A stretch of DNA of 64,000 bases, from assembly GCA_022763925.1 (NCBI GenBank), contig JALERW010000016.1, forward strand, positions 36,568 to 100,567. The letters run 5' to 3'. Shown one piece after another: positions 17,425 to 25,544 of this stretch. Below the pieces are notes generated by a model. The model was given only the letters and a program-made list of their open reading frames with translations, was not told the origin of the DNA and searched no databases. The stretch is from Lachnospiraceae bacterium (GTDB taxonomy: Bacteria > Bacillota > Clostridia > Lachnospirales > Lachnospiraceae). A program made the translations under genes and the position numbers. The stretch's first letter is position 1, and each line of letters opens with the position of its first letter.

Positions 17425-18357
17425 ATGGCAAATATTTATAAAGGAACTCTTGGACTGATCGGGAATACCCCCCTGGTGGAAGTGGTGAATATTGAGAAGG
17501 AGCTTGGACTGGAAGCTTCGGTGCTGGCGAAGCTGGAATATTTCAATCCGGCCGGAAGTGTAAAGGACCGTATCGCAAAGGCAATGATTGAGGATGCTGA
17601 GCAGAGAGGAGTTCTGAAGGAAGGCTCCGTAATTATCGAACCCACATCCGGGAATACAGGCATCGGCCTTGCTTCTATTGCAGCTGCCAAGGGATACCGG
17701 ATTATTCTTACCATGCCGGAGACGATGAGCGTGGAGAGAAGAAATATTTTACGGGCATACGGTGCAGAACTGGTTCTGACAGACGGAACCAAGGGAATGA
17801 AGGGAGCCATTGCCAAGGCAGAGGAGCTGGCGGCAGAGATTCCCGGAAGTTTTATCCCGGGCCAGTTTGTTAACCCGGCGAATCCGGCGATACACAGAAG
17901 CACTACCGGTCCTGAGATCTGGAAGGATACCGACGGAGCCGTGGATATTTTTGTCGCAGGCGTAGGAACCGGCGGAACGCTGACCGGTGTCGGTGAGTAT
18001 CTGAAAGCACAGAACCCGGACGTGAAGATCGTGGCGGTTGAGCCGGCAGGTTCTCCGGTTCTTTCCGAAGGCAAGGGAGGCCCGCACAAGATCCAGGGTA
18101 TCGGTGCAGGATTTGTACCGGATGTGCTGAATACGAAGGTTTATGATGAGATTATTAAAGTAGAGAATGAGGATGCATTTGCAACGGGCAAGCTGATCGC
18201 GAAGAAGGAGGGCGTCCTGGTGGGAATCTCTTCCGGAGCAGCGCTGTTTGCAGCGATTCAGCTGGCGAAGCGGCCGGAGAATAAAGGCAAGACCATTGTG
18301 GCACTGCTGCCGGATAACGGAGACCGGTATTATTCCACCCCACTCTTTGCAGAGTAA
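17425..18357 (+). CDS. cysK: Cysteine synthase A (O-acetylserine sulfhydrylase)
   Basis: PLP enzyme making L-cysteine from O-acetylserine and sulfide; 310 aa, typical. ATG 17425 has AAGGAGG 8 nt upstream. PLP lysine in [12 protein letters not shown], the substrate loop [11 protein letters not shown], the phosphate-binding [10 protein letters not shown] and the C-terminal NGDRYYST. In Bacillus CysK also binds CymR and helps repress the regulon. First gene of cysK-metY-yezD. Confidence 0.96.
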   Translation: MANIYKGTLGLIGNTPLVEVVNIEKELGLEASVLAKLEYFNPAGSVKDRIAKAMIEDAEQRGVLKEGSVIIEPTSGNTGIGLASIAAAKGYRIILTMPETMSVERRNILRAYGAELVLTDGTKGMKGAIAKAEELAAEIPGSFIPGQFVNPANPAIHRSTTGPEIWKDTDGAVDIFVAGVGTGGTLTGVGEYLKAQNPDVKIVAVEPAGSPVLSEGKGGPHKIQGIGAGFVPDVLNTKVYDEIIKVENEDAFATGKLIAKKEGVLVGISSGAALFAAIQLAKRPENKGKTIVALLPDNGDRYYSTPLFAE

Positions 18358-18405
18358 AAGGAACAACAGAACAGAAAAAACACAGAAAGAATGAGGAATC
18401 CCGAT

Positions 18406-19716
18406 ATGAGCGAGAAAATCACAAGAGAAAACAGAAAATTCAAATTTGAAACATTACAGCTTCACGTAGGACAGGAAAAACCGGATCCGGTTACGGATGC
18501 GAGAGCGGTTCCGATTTACCAGACATCCTCTTATGTATTCCGCAACTGCGATCATGCTGCGGCGAGGTTTGGCCTTTCGGATGCCGGAAATATTTATGGG
18601 CGTCTTACCAATCCCACCGAGGATGTGTTTGAACAGAGAATTGCAGCTTTGGAAGGCGGTGTGGCGGCGCTGGCCGTTGCATCCGGAGCAGCAGCCATCA
18701 CCTATACGATTGAGAATCTCGCTCAGAATGGTGATCACATTGTATCTGCCAAAAATATTTACGGCGGATCTTATAACCTTCTTGCCCATACGCTTCCGCA
18801 GTATGGAATTACCACCACCTTTGTGGATGTTTTTGATCTTGATGCGGTGGAAGCTGCGATTCAGGATAATACGAAGGCTGTTTATATTGAGACACTTGGA
18901 AATCCCAACTCGGATGTGGTGGACATTGAGGCGGTGGCAAAGATCGCCCATGCCCACAAGATCCCTCTGGTGATCGACAATACATTTGCTACCCCGTATC
19001 TGGTAAGACCCATTGAATACGGCGCAGATATTGTCGTACATTCTGCAACCAAGTTTATCGGAGGACACGGAACCAGCATCGGCGGTGTAATCATCGACAG
19101 CGGCAAATTCGACTGGGAGGCATCGGGCAAATTCCCGTCCCTTACGGAACCGAACCCGAGCTATCATGGCATCAGCTTTACAAAAGCGGTCGGTCCTGCG
19201 GCGTTTGTAACAAAAATCCGGGCGATTCTTCTCAGAGATACAGGAGCAACCATTTCTCCGTTTAATTCCTTCCTGTTCTTACAGGGGCTGGAGACTCTGT
19301 CCCTTCGTGTGGAGAGACATGTGGAGAATGCATTGAAGGTTGTGGATTATCTGAAAAATCATCCTCAGGTGGAGGCGGTTCATCATCCGTCTGTATCTGA
19401 AGATGAAAGTCAGAAGGGACTTTATGCAAAATATTTCCCCAATGGCGGCGGATCCATTTTTACGTTTGAAATCAAAGGGGATGCAAAGAAGGCAAAGGAT
19501 TTCATTGATAATCTGGAATTGTTCTCTCTGCTGGCCAACGTGGCAGATGTGAAGTCTCTTGTGATCCATCCGGCAACGACGACTCACAGCCAGTGCACCG
19601 AGGAGGAACTGCTGGATCAGGGTATTAAGCCGAATACGATCCGTCTGTCCATCGGAACGGAGAATATTGATGACATCATTCAGGATCTGGATGAGGCATT
19701 TAAGGCAGTAGAGTAA
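18406..19716 (+). CDS. metY: O-acetylhomoserine sulfhydrylase (MetY-type)
   Basis: Gamma-replacement PLP enzyme joining sulfide to O-acetylhomoserine to form homocysteine. 436 aa from ATG 18406, preferred over ATG 18391 because AGGA sits 8 nt before it. MetY hallmarks: FETLQLHVGQEKPDP start, IYGRLTNPTEDVFE, PLP lysine in VVHSATKFIGGHGTS, and the insert that makes MetY longer (about 430) than MetB/MetC (about 380). It lies 48 bp after cysK, so the operon assimilates sulfide into both Cys and Met routes. Confidence 0.92.
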   Translation: MSEKITRENRKFKFETLQLHVGQEKPDPVTDARAVPIYQTSSYVFRNCDHAAARFGLSDAGNIYGRLTNPTEDVFEQRIAALEGGVAALAVASGAAAITYTIENLAQNGDHIVSAKNIYGGSYNLLAHTLPQYGITTTFVDVFDLDAVEAAIQDNTKAVYIETLGNPNSDVVDIEAVAKIAHAHKIPLVIDNTFATPYLVRPIEYGADIVVHSATKFIGGHGTSIGGVIIDSGKFDWEASGKFPSLTEPNPSYHGISFTKAVGPAAFVTKIRAILLRDTGATISPFNSFLFLQGLETLSLRVERHVENALKVVDYLKNHPQVEAVHHPSVSEDESQKGLYAKYFPNGGGSIFTFEIKGDAKKAKDFIDNLELFSLLANVADVKSLVIHPATTTHSQCTEEELLDQGIKPNTIRLSIGTENIDDIIQDLDEAFKAVE

Positions 19717-19726
19717 ATGAGACGCT

Positions 19727-19876
19727 ATGGAACAGACAAAAATAACCAGGGAAGATCTTCTGAAGATCAAGGCGTTCATTGAGTCTGTGCGGTTCGGTTC
19801 TGTCAGCGTTATCATACAGGATGGAAAAATTGTTCAGATTGAAAAGAATGAAAAAATGCGATTGAATAATTTATAA
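19727..19876 (+). CDS. YezD-family (DUF2292) small protein
   Basis: 49 aa. Sequence KIKAFIESVRFGSVSVIIQDGKIVQIEK, shown in two overlapping parts as KIKAFIESVRFGSVSV and VIIQDGKIVQIEKNEK, is the whole-domain signature of YezD/DUF2292 proteins, which are found beside sulfate and cysteine genes in Firmicutes. Starts 10 bp after metY; ribosome site is weak, so translation is probably coupled. Function unknown; the context points to sulfur metabolism. Confidence 0.85.
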   Translation: MEQTKITREDLLKIKAFIESVRFGSVSVIIQDGKIVQIEKNEKMRLNNL

Positions 19877-19890
19877 ACAGGCTGACCGGA

Positions 19891-19953
19891 AAACCGGAGG
19901 TTTTTAGTAAAGTTGAAGGAGAAAATCCTCAACTCTGGAACCTCCGGTTTTTT
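19891..19953 (+). terminator. Intrinsic terminator after yezD
   Basis: AAACCGGAGGTT (19891-19902) pairs with AACCTCCGGTTT (19939-19950), then T-rich to 19953. A second stem (AGTTGAAGGA with TCCTCAACT) sits in the loop. No promoter is visible between here and the next gene 60 bp on, so read-through may feed the downstream operon. Confidence 0.9.
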
Positions 19954-20012
19954 TGCGCCATGAAACCGCAGGAATGCATGAAGCAAAAATAAGACAAAAG
20001 GATGGATTTGTG

Positions 20013-20816
20013 ATGAAAAACAGAAAAACAGCAGCAATATTGGGAACGATAATGATAACCGCAGGCCTTCTGGCAGGATGCACAAAGGAGAAGGCAGAAG
20101 CGGATGTACAGCCGGAGGAAAGTCAGGAGGAAGCTGTGCAGGATACGTCTGAAAAGACACAGACCGGTAATGTGACGGTGGTGGAAGCCGCATTGGAGGA
20201 AGGCTCCAAGCCGCTCAGCTATGAAGATGAGAATGGAAATCAGGTGGGCTATGAGGTAGATGTTCTGAATGCGGTGGATGATCTGATCGAGGAGTATGAT
20301 TTTGATGTGGAATTTGTAAGCGGAGAGGCTGCTTCCATCGGACTGGATACCGGAAAATATGCTCTGATCGGAGGGGGACTTTATAAAACAGCAGAACGGG
20401 AAGAAAAATATCTGCTTCCCGAACATGTAAACGGTGTGAGCCTGATCTATATTTATGTGAGGGAGGATGACGATTCCATTCACAGCCTGGATGATCTGGT
20501 GGGAAAGAAGATATCTCCGGTAACTCCGAACGGAGGAATTTATAATCTTCTGACGTCCTATAATGAGGAACATCCGGATGTGCCCCTTACCTTTGAAACC
20601 TCAGAGGATATTGCCGTGGCGGAACGCTTTGCTTCTCTGGATGCGGGAGAGTGCGATGCGGTAGTGCTTCCCAATAATCTCGGCTTCGAGGAGATTAAAG
20701 AGCAGCTTGGGCTGAAGCTGAAGGCTGTACAGCCTCCGGTAAAGATCAACGGAACCTTATCAGAGCTGAATGAAAAATGGTATGGCGAGGATACCCTTGT
20801 TTATCTGGACGAATAA
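20013..20816 (+). CDS. Family 3 amino-acid-binding lipoprotein
   Basis: Solute-binding protein of a polar amino-acid ABC importer, 267 aa from ATG 20013. Lipoprotein signal with lipobox LLAGC at about Cys23, then a Glu-rich linker and an SBP_bac_3 domain (KPLSYEDENGNQVGYEVDVL, DLVGKKISPVTPNGG, WYGEDTLVYLDE). It is intact, unlike its ATPase and first permease downstream. Ligand unknown; neighbours suggest a sulfur-containing amino acid such as cystine. Confidence 0.85.
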   Translation: MKNRKTAAILGTIMITAGLLAGCTKEKAEADVQPEESQEEAVQDTSEKTQTGNVTVVEAALEEGSKPLSYEDENGNQVGYEVDVLNAVDDLIEEYDFDVEFVSGEAASIGLDTGKYALIGGGLYKTAEREEKYLLPEHVNGVSLIYIYVREDDDSIHSLDDLVGKKISPVTPNGGIYNLLTSYNEEHPDVPLTFETSEDIAVAERFASLDAGECDAVVLPNNLGFEEIKEQLGLKLKAVQPPVKINGTLSELNEKWYGEDTLVYLDE

Positions 20817-20828
20817 GGAGCGTCGGTT

Positions 20829-21874
20829 ATGGAATATATGAATAAAAAGGAACGGATACAGGCGGCGCTTGAGGGACAGGAGACCGACCGGGTGCCGGTG
20901 AGTCTGTGGATGCATTTTTCAGCGGCAGATCAGGACTCAGAAGCCTGGCAGAGGCACAGACAGCTTTTGTGGATAAATATGATTTTGATTTTCTGAAGCT
21001 GATGCCCTTCGGACTGTACGGGGTTCAGGATTATGGAGTAAAGGTAAAGATTTTTCACCAGGTAAATCATCCGCCGGTGGTGGAGGATTACGCCATTCAT
21101 GATGTAAAGGACTGGGAGCGGGTGGAACCGCTCCCGGGATATTACGGAAGTTACGGAAAGCAGGTTCAGGCTGCCGCCTGGGCAGTCAGGCTGGCAAATG
21201 GCCGCTATCCGGTGATTCAGACAATTTTCAGTCCGCTCACAACTGCAAGAAAGATGGCCGGTGACCGGATCCTGGTGGATATGCTGGAACATCCGAAGCT
21301 TTTCGAACAGGCACTGCAGGCGATTACGGAGACGACCATTCACTTTGTAAATGCCAATATAGCGGCAGGTGCGGACGGATTTTTCTTTGCTACCCAGTGT
21401 GCCAATACGGATTATATGAGCGAGGAGGCATATCGGAATTTCGGAAGCATCTATGATTTTCAGGTAATCAACTCCTACAGAAATCTCACTTGGTTTCATG
21501 TGGCCCATATTCATGGGGATAACGGAATGTTTGATCTGATCAGTCATTATCCGGTAAACTGTATAAACTGGCATGATCGGTGGAGCAGTCCTTCGCTTAA
21601 GGAAGCAAGGTAGCGTACGGATAAGTGTCTGATGGGAGGAATTCGGGAACGGGGCTGGTATGATGCGAGTGGACAAAAGCAAAAGGATGCCATATTGAAT
21701 ACAGGAAGTGTCGATGAGGTGGAGGCCCATGTCCTGGAGGCTGTTGCAGAGACGGATGGAAAGGGTCTGATCCTCGGTCCGGGATGTGTGGCAGACCAGC
21801 TGGTACCTGAGAAAAATATCTATGCGGTGAGAAGGGCTGCTTCCCGGTATCAGCGCTACCTCGATGCGGGCTGA
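20829..21874 (+). pseudogene. Uroporphyrinogen decarboxylase-like (UroD/MtaA-type) gene, broken
   Basis: Reads well from ATG 20829 (MNKKERIQAALEGQETDRVP, VSLWMHFSAADQDSE), then shifts frame near 20941: the next frame continues SLAEAQTAFVDKYDFDFLKL. The break is explained by loss of one A in a GAAAGC run. The second frame runs on through HVAHIHGDNGMFDLI to an in-frame TAG at 21611, after which the same frame continues KCLMGGIRERGWYD to 21874. So it has one frameshift plus one amber stop. UroD-like proteins outside heme genes are often corrinoid methyltransferases; its role with an ABC importer is unknown. Confidence 0.85.
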
Positions 21875-21886
21875 GGGGGAAGGATT

Positions 21887-22638
21887 ATGCTTAAGGTAAG
21901 TCATATCAGAAAGTCCTTCGGGGAGAAAGAAGTCCTGAAGGACGTAAGCCTCGAAGTGGATAAAGGGGATGTGGTAGCGATCATTGGCCCGAGCGGAACC
22001 GGGAAACCCACCCTGCTTCGCTGCATGAACTGCCTGGAGAAGGCGGACGGCGGGAGTATTGCGATTCAGGATGCAAAGTATACATTTCCAAAATCTCCCA
22101 GAAAGGAACTGCTGAGGCTGCGCAGAAAGACGGCAATGGTATTTCAGCATTTTATCTGTTTCGGAATATGACAGCACTGGAAAATGTGATGGAGGGACTG
22201 GTCACGGTACAGCATATTCCGAAAAACCAGGCCAGGGAAGCGGCAATGGAAGAGCTGAAACGGGTAGGGCTCCAGGAGGAAGCAGATCAGTATCCAAGCC
22301 GGCTTTCCGGAGGGCAGCAGCAGCGGGTGGCCATTGCCCGGGCACTGACATTAAAGCCTCAGGTCATTCTGTTTGATGAGCCGACCTCCGCCCTGGATCC
22401 CGAGCTGGTGGGGGAAGTGCTGGATACCATGAAGAAGATTGCCGGAACGGGAATCACGATGATTGTTGTCACCCATGAGATGAGTTTCGCCAGGACCGTG
22501 GCAAACCGTGTGGTGTTTATGTCAGAGGGACGAATTGTGGAGCAGGGGAAGCCGGAGGAAATTTTCAGAAATCCGAAAGAGGAGGCCACGAGAAAGTTCC
22601 TGAACCGGATTCTGGAACAGTTTGTATATCAGATCTGA
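21887..22638 (+). pseudogene. Amino-acid ABC transporter ATPase, broken
   Basis: First part (21887-22150) has MLKVSHIRKSFGEKEVL and a damaged Walker [13 protein letters not shown]: the invariant Ser/Thr after Lys is Pro (CCC at 22007). At QHF the frame is lost; deleting one A near 22154 (TTTAATC to TTTATC) explains it, because the next frame continues [15 protein letters not shown]. The second part keeps [27 protein letters not shown] and VTHEM. Two independent lesions make activity very unlikely. Confidence 0.88.
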
Positions 22639-22652
22639 CAAAGGAGAATATC

Positions 22653-23326
22653 ATGCAGATTCAATTTGCCTATATAGGAAAAATGCTCCGGATAATCGGA
22701 GGGGCCGTACCGTATACTCTTTTTATTACGGCGGTTTCCGGCATTCTGGGGCTTTTGCTGGCCGTGGCAAGAGGAAGAGGAAAAGGAGTGCTTTATCATG
22801 TGCTCGGAGTATATGTATCCTTTTTCAGGAGCACTCCATGTATCACTCATATTTTCCTGGCCTATTACGGAGTCCCTCTGCTGATGAAGCTTCTGATTCC
22901 GGGATGGGAGGATACGAACGGCCGTACATTTTATGCGATTCTGGCGTTGTCCCTGTTTAACGGCTCCCATATGTCTGAATTTATACGTCCGGCTTATCTG
23001 TCTGTGGAGAAGGGACAGCTGGATGCGGCAGACAGTATTGGCATGGGCGCTGGAAGCGGTTTGTCCGGGTGATCTTTCCGCAGATGCTTCCGGTAGCGAT
23101 GCCCAATCTGGAAAATGCCATGATCGAGCTTGTAAAGGACACATCCGTATTATATATGATCGGGCTGACGGATATTATGGGGAAAGCGAAAAAACTGATC
23201 ACCAATGATTACGGAGTAAGAAAGCTGGAGGTGTATCTTGCGGCGGCCTGTCTCTATTGGGTGATTACATTCGTTGTATCGAAAGCCTTTCGGCAGCTTT
23301 CCAGAAAATGCATCAGGGAGTGGTAA
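22653..23326 (+). pseudogene. Amino-acid ABC transporter permease, broken by frameshift
   Basis: HisM/GlnP-type permease beginning MQIQFAYIGKMLRIIGG (AAGGAG upstream). The EAA loop AADSIGMG is followed by a frame change near 23047; the other frame continues RWKRFVRVIFPQMLPVAMP, so one base was lost between GG and CGC. The C-terminal half then reads to the stop at 23326. Without the shift it would be a normal permease of about 224 residues. Confidence 0.85.
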
Positions 23327-23328
23327 AC

Positions 23329-23997
23329 ATGATACATATGGAGTACATTTTGGAAGATATTGTAAGAATTCTTACGGTAGTTCCCTTTACGCTGCTGTCC
23401 GCCGTACTCATTCTGGCTGTGGGTGTTGCGCTTGGAATGGTTTGGGCGCTGATTCAGCTCTATCGTATTCCGGTATTGTCCGGAGCCGTGAAGGGGCTGA
23501 TTGCATGTATCCGGGGAGTTCCCCTTCTGATTCATCTGTATCTGGCTTATTGCTTTCTTCCGGGAGTGATTCAGGCCCTGTTCGGACCAGAGACGGAGGT
23601 ACCGGCCCTTGCGGTTATGCTTGCGGCATATGGAATTTATATATCGGCAGGCCAGTCGGAGAATATGAAGGGAGCCTTTACTGCGGTAGAGCAGGGGCAG
23701 TGGGATGCAGCCGCTTCCATCGGCATGGGAAGATGGCAGACTCTAAAAAGAGTCGTTTTCCCACAGATGGTGCGGATTGTGACTCCGGTTATATTTAACA
23801 GCTATCTGGGAGTGGTGAAAGGGATGTCTCTGGCATTCACCATCGGAGTACAGGATATTATGGCGGTTGCCAAGCTGTGCTCTCTGGAAAATTACGGTTA
23901 TCTGGAATCCTATATTGCAGCCGGGCTTGTGTACTGGGCTCTTTGTCAGATGATGGGAACAGGCTTTAAAAAGCTGGAGACGGCAATACCCTATTAG
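23329..23997 (+). CDS. Amino-acid ABC transporter permease, intact
   Basis: 222 aa from ATG 23329 (GGGAG 7 nt upstream, 2 bp after the previous stop). Polar amino-acid permease with about five helices and intact EAA loop (DAAASIGMGRWQTLKRVVFP). It pairs with the broken permease upstream. With ATPase and partner lost, it is probably non-functional or works with another system's subunits. Confidence 0.85.
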   Translation: MIHMEYILEDIVRILTVVPFTLLSAVLILAVGVALGMVWALIQLYRIPVLSGAVKGLIACIRGVPLLIHLYLAYCFLPGVIQALFGPETEVPALAVMLAAYGIYISAGQSENMKGAFTAVEQGQWDAAASIGMGRWQTLKRVVFPQMVRIVTPVIFNSYLGVVKGMSLAFTIGVQDIMAVAKLCSLENYGYLESYIAAGLVYWALCQMMGTGFKKLETAIPY

Positions 23998-24065
23998 TGT
24001 TTCGAGGGATAATTTATGTGTGGATTATTCGGGCAGAAAAGTGTAAGAAAAAGTGAAAAAAGCAG

Positions 24066-24094
24066 TTGACAAACCTTTGGGAAGGTGCTAATAT
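24066..24094 (+). promoter_or_regulatory. metQNI operon promoter
   Basis: TTGACA (24066-24071), 17-bp spacer ending GGTGC, TAATAT (24089-24094); nearly the same layout as the cysK promoter. Confidence 0.88.
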
Positions 24095-24117
24095 TCCTAT
24101 AAAGCCGATAGGAAATA
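24094..24117 (+). promoter_or_regulatory. Putative sulfur operator at metQNI
   Basis: TTCCTAT (24094-24100) and ATAGGAA (24108-24114) form a perfect 7-bp inverted repeat with 7-bp spacing, starting at the last base of the -10. CCGATAGGAAATA (24105-24117) is identical to the cysK site. Likely bound by an Rrf2/CymR-type repressor. Confidence 0.65.
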
Positions 24118-24162
24118 AGAAAAAGAAAGATGTATTTTTTTCAGATGAGAGGAGGAAAAGGC

Positions 24163-24336
24163 ATGAGCAGCAGAAGAATTCGGAGCGGAAAAGCTATAGA
24201 CTGGAAAACCGTCATGTGTTATGATATGTGCATGTGCTGCGATATGGACATGTGTTTTGGTATGTGCATGTGCCGCATCATGAAGGATCAGACGCCTTTT
24301 GCCTCTGACGGACACATTGACTTCGATTTGTCGTAG
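24163..24336 (+). CDS. Met/Cys-rich leader peptide of metQNI
   Basis: 57 aa. ATG 24163 has GGAGG 7 nt upstream. Residues 18-40 read VMCYDMCMCCDMDMCFG then MCMCRIM: 7 Cys and 8 internal Met within 23 residues, flanked by a basic N-terminus and an ordinary tail. It lies between the promoter and an intrinsic terminator, and 178 bp before metQ. Such density of the two sulfur amino acids is what a ribosome-stalling attenuator needs. An alternative is a metal-binding peptide, but position and terminator favour a leader. Confidence 0.7.
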   Translation: MSSRRIRSGKAIDWKTVMCYDMCMCCDMDMCFGMCMCRIMKDQTPFASDGHIDFDLS

Positions 24337-24391
24337 GGTGTCCGGCTCATTGCTGAAGTTACCCGCCGGGTTATATCAGATATGTAAGAAG

Positions 24392-24418
24392 CAGGAGGCA
24401 GAACGCTTCCTGTTTTTT
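24392..24418 (+). terminator. Intrinsic terminator (attenuator) between leader peptide and metQ
   Basis: CAGGAGGC (24392-24399) pairs with GCTTCCTG (24405-24412, one G-U) around AGAAC, followed by T6. The left arm's GAGGCA can also pair with TGCCTC near 24299 inside the leader frame, a possible antiterminator. No second promoter is evident before metQ. Confidence 0.82.
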
Positions 24419-24513
24419 ATTTTCCGGGAGGGACTTGCGTAAAGATGGTAATTCCGATCGAGCACATCGGATTTGCATATTATTTATATTTCAAAAGAAA
24501 GAAGGATGAAATT

Positions 24514-25398
24514 ATGAAAAAGTTTATTGCATTACTGTTGACCGGCGCTCTGGCTGTATCTGCACTGACCGGATGCGGTTCCAAGGAAGAGAGCGCAGCT
24601 CCTGCAGCGGAAGTGCAGGAGGAGACGAAGGATGAGGCAGAGGAAGCAGAAGCTCCCGCAGAGGAAAAAGGAACCATTACAGTGGCTGCATCCGCAACGC
24701 CCCATGCAGAGATTCTGGAGCAGGCAAAGCCGATCCTTGCGGAAGAGGGATGGGATCTGCAGGTAACCGTATTTGATGATTATGTACAGCCGAACCTGGT
24801 AGTGGAGAGCGGAGATTTTGATGCCAACTATTTCCAGCATATCCCATATCTGGAGAACTTCAATGAAGAGCAGGGAACCCACCTGGTAAATGCAGGCGGC
24901 ATTCACTATGAGCCCTTTGGAATTTATCCGGGAACAAAGGCAAGTCTGGACGAGCTTGCTGAGGGAGATGTGATCGCAGTTCCCAATGATACCACCAATG
25001 AGGCAAGAGCCCTTCTTCTTCTGGAGGCAAACGGTGTTATCAAGATAAAAGAGGGTGCAGGACTTACTGCTACTGTTCTGGATATCGAGGAGAACCCGAA
25101 GAACATCCAGATCCAGGAGCTTGAAGCTGCGCAGGTATCCCGCGTAAAGGATGAGGTTGCATTTGTTGTTCTGAACGGTAATTACGCACTGGAAGCAGGC
25201 TTCTCCGTAGCAAAGGATTCCATCGCATATGAGTCCGCAGACTCCGAAGCAGCCAAGACCTATGTGAATGTGATTGCTGTCAAGGAAGGCAATGAGACCA
25301 GTGAGGCAATCAAGGCTCTCGTGGCAGCATTGACCTCTGATGAGATCGTAACCTATATCGAAGATACCTATGACGGAGCGGTTGTTCCGTTTAAATAG
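24514..25398 (+). CDS. metQ: Methionine-binding lipoprotein MetQ
   Basis: Substrate-binding lipoprotein (NlpA family) of the methionine importer; 294 aa from ATG 24514. Lipobox ALTGC at about Cys21, acidic linker, then the domain with ATPHAEILEQAKPIL, FDDYVQPN, FDANYFQHIPYL and VPNDTTNEARALLLL, all classic MetQ. Followed by metN and metI. Control by the Rrf2-like operator and Met/Cys leader is suggested by sequence upstream; no SAM riboswitch is seen. Confidence 0.96.
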   Translation: MKKFIALLLTGALAVSALTGCGSKEESAAPAAEVQEETKDEAEEAEAPAEEKGTITVAASATPHAEILEQAKPILAEEGWDLQVTVFDDYVQPNLVVESGDFDANYFQHIPYLENFNEEQGTHLVNAGGIHYEPFGIYPGTKASLDELAEGDVIAVPNDTTNEARALLLLEANGVIKIKEGAGLTATVLDIEENPKNIQIQELEAAQVSRVKDEVAFVVLNGNYALEAGFSVAKDSIAYESADSEAAKTYVNVIAVKEGNETSEAIKALVAALTSDEIVTYIEDTYDGAVVPFK

Positions 25399-25441
25399 GA
25401 AATGTACACGGACGCGGAATGAAGCGTTGAAATGAACAGAC

Positions 25442-25516
25442 CGGCAGAAAATGTGCTCGTTCTCTGCCGCCGGGAGGGTGCCTCCGAGGAAACAGGATTT
25501 TCTCCGGGGACACCCT
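25442..25516 (+). other. Two stem-loops between metQ and metN
   Basis: CGGCAGA/TCTGCCG (25442-25448 with 25463-25469) and AGGGTGCCTC/GGGGaCACCCT (25475-25484 with 25506-25516). No T-run follows. They may mark processing or stabilise the metQ message so that the binding protein is made in excess. Confidence 0.5.
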
Positions 25517-25544
25517 TGTGATGAATTTACAGGAGGATATAACT

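Noticed and set aside
19960..19992. Ten-codon frame MKPQECMKQK before the amino-acid-binding lipoprotein, considered as a further Cys/Met leader
   Set aside because: It has no ribosome site, only one Cys and one internal Met, and lies after rather than before the terminator.
24316..24420. SAM-I, SAM-II or T-box riboswitch upstream of metQ
   Set aside because: None of the conserved cores of these RNAs is present; the small ACCCGCCGGGT stem is not diagnostic.
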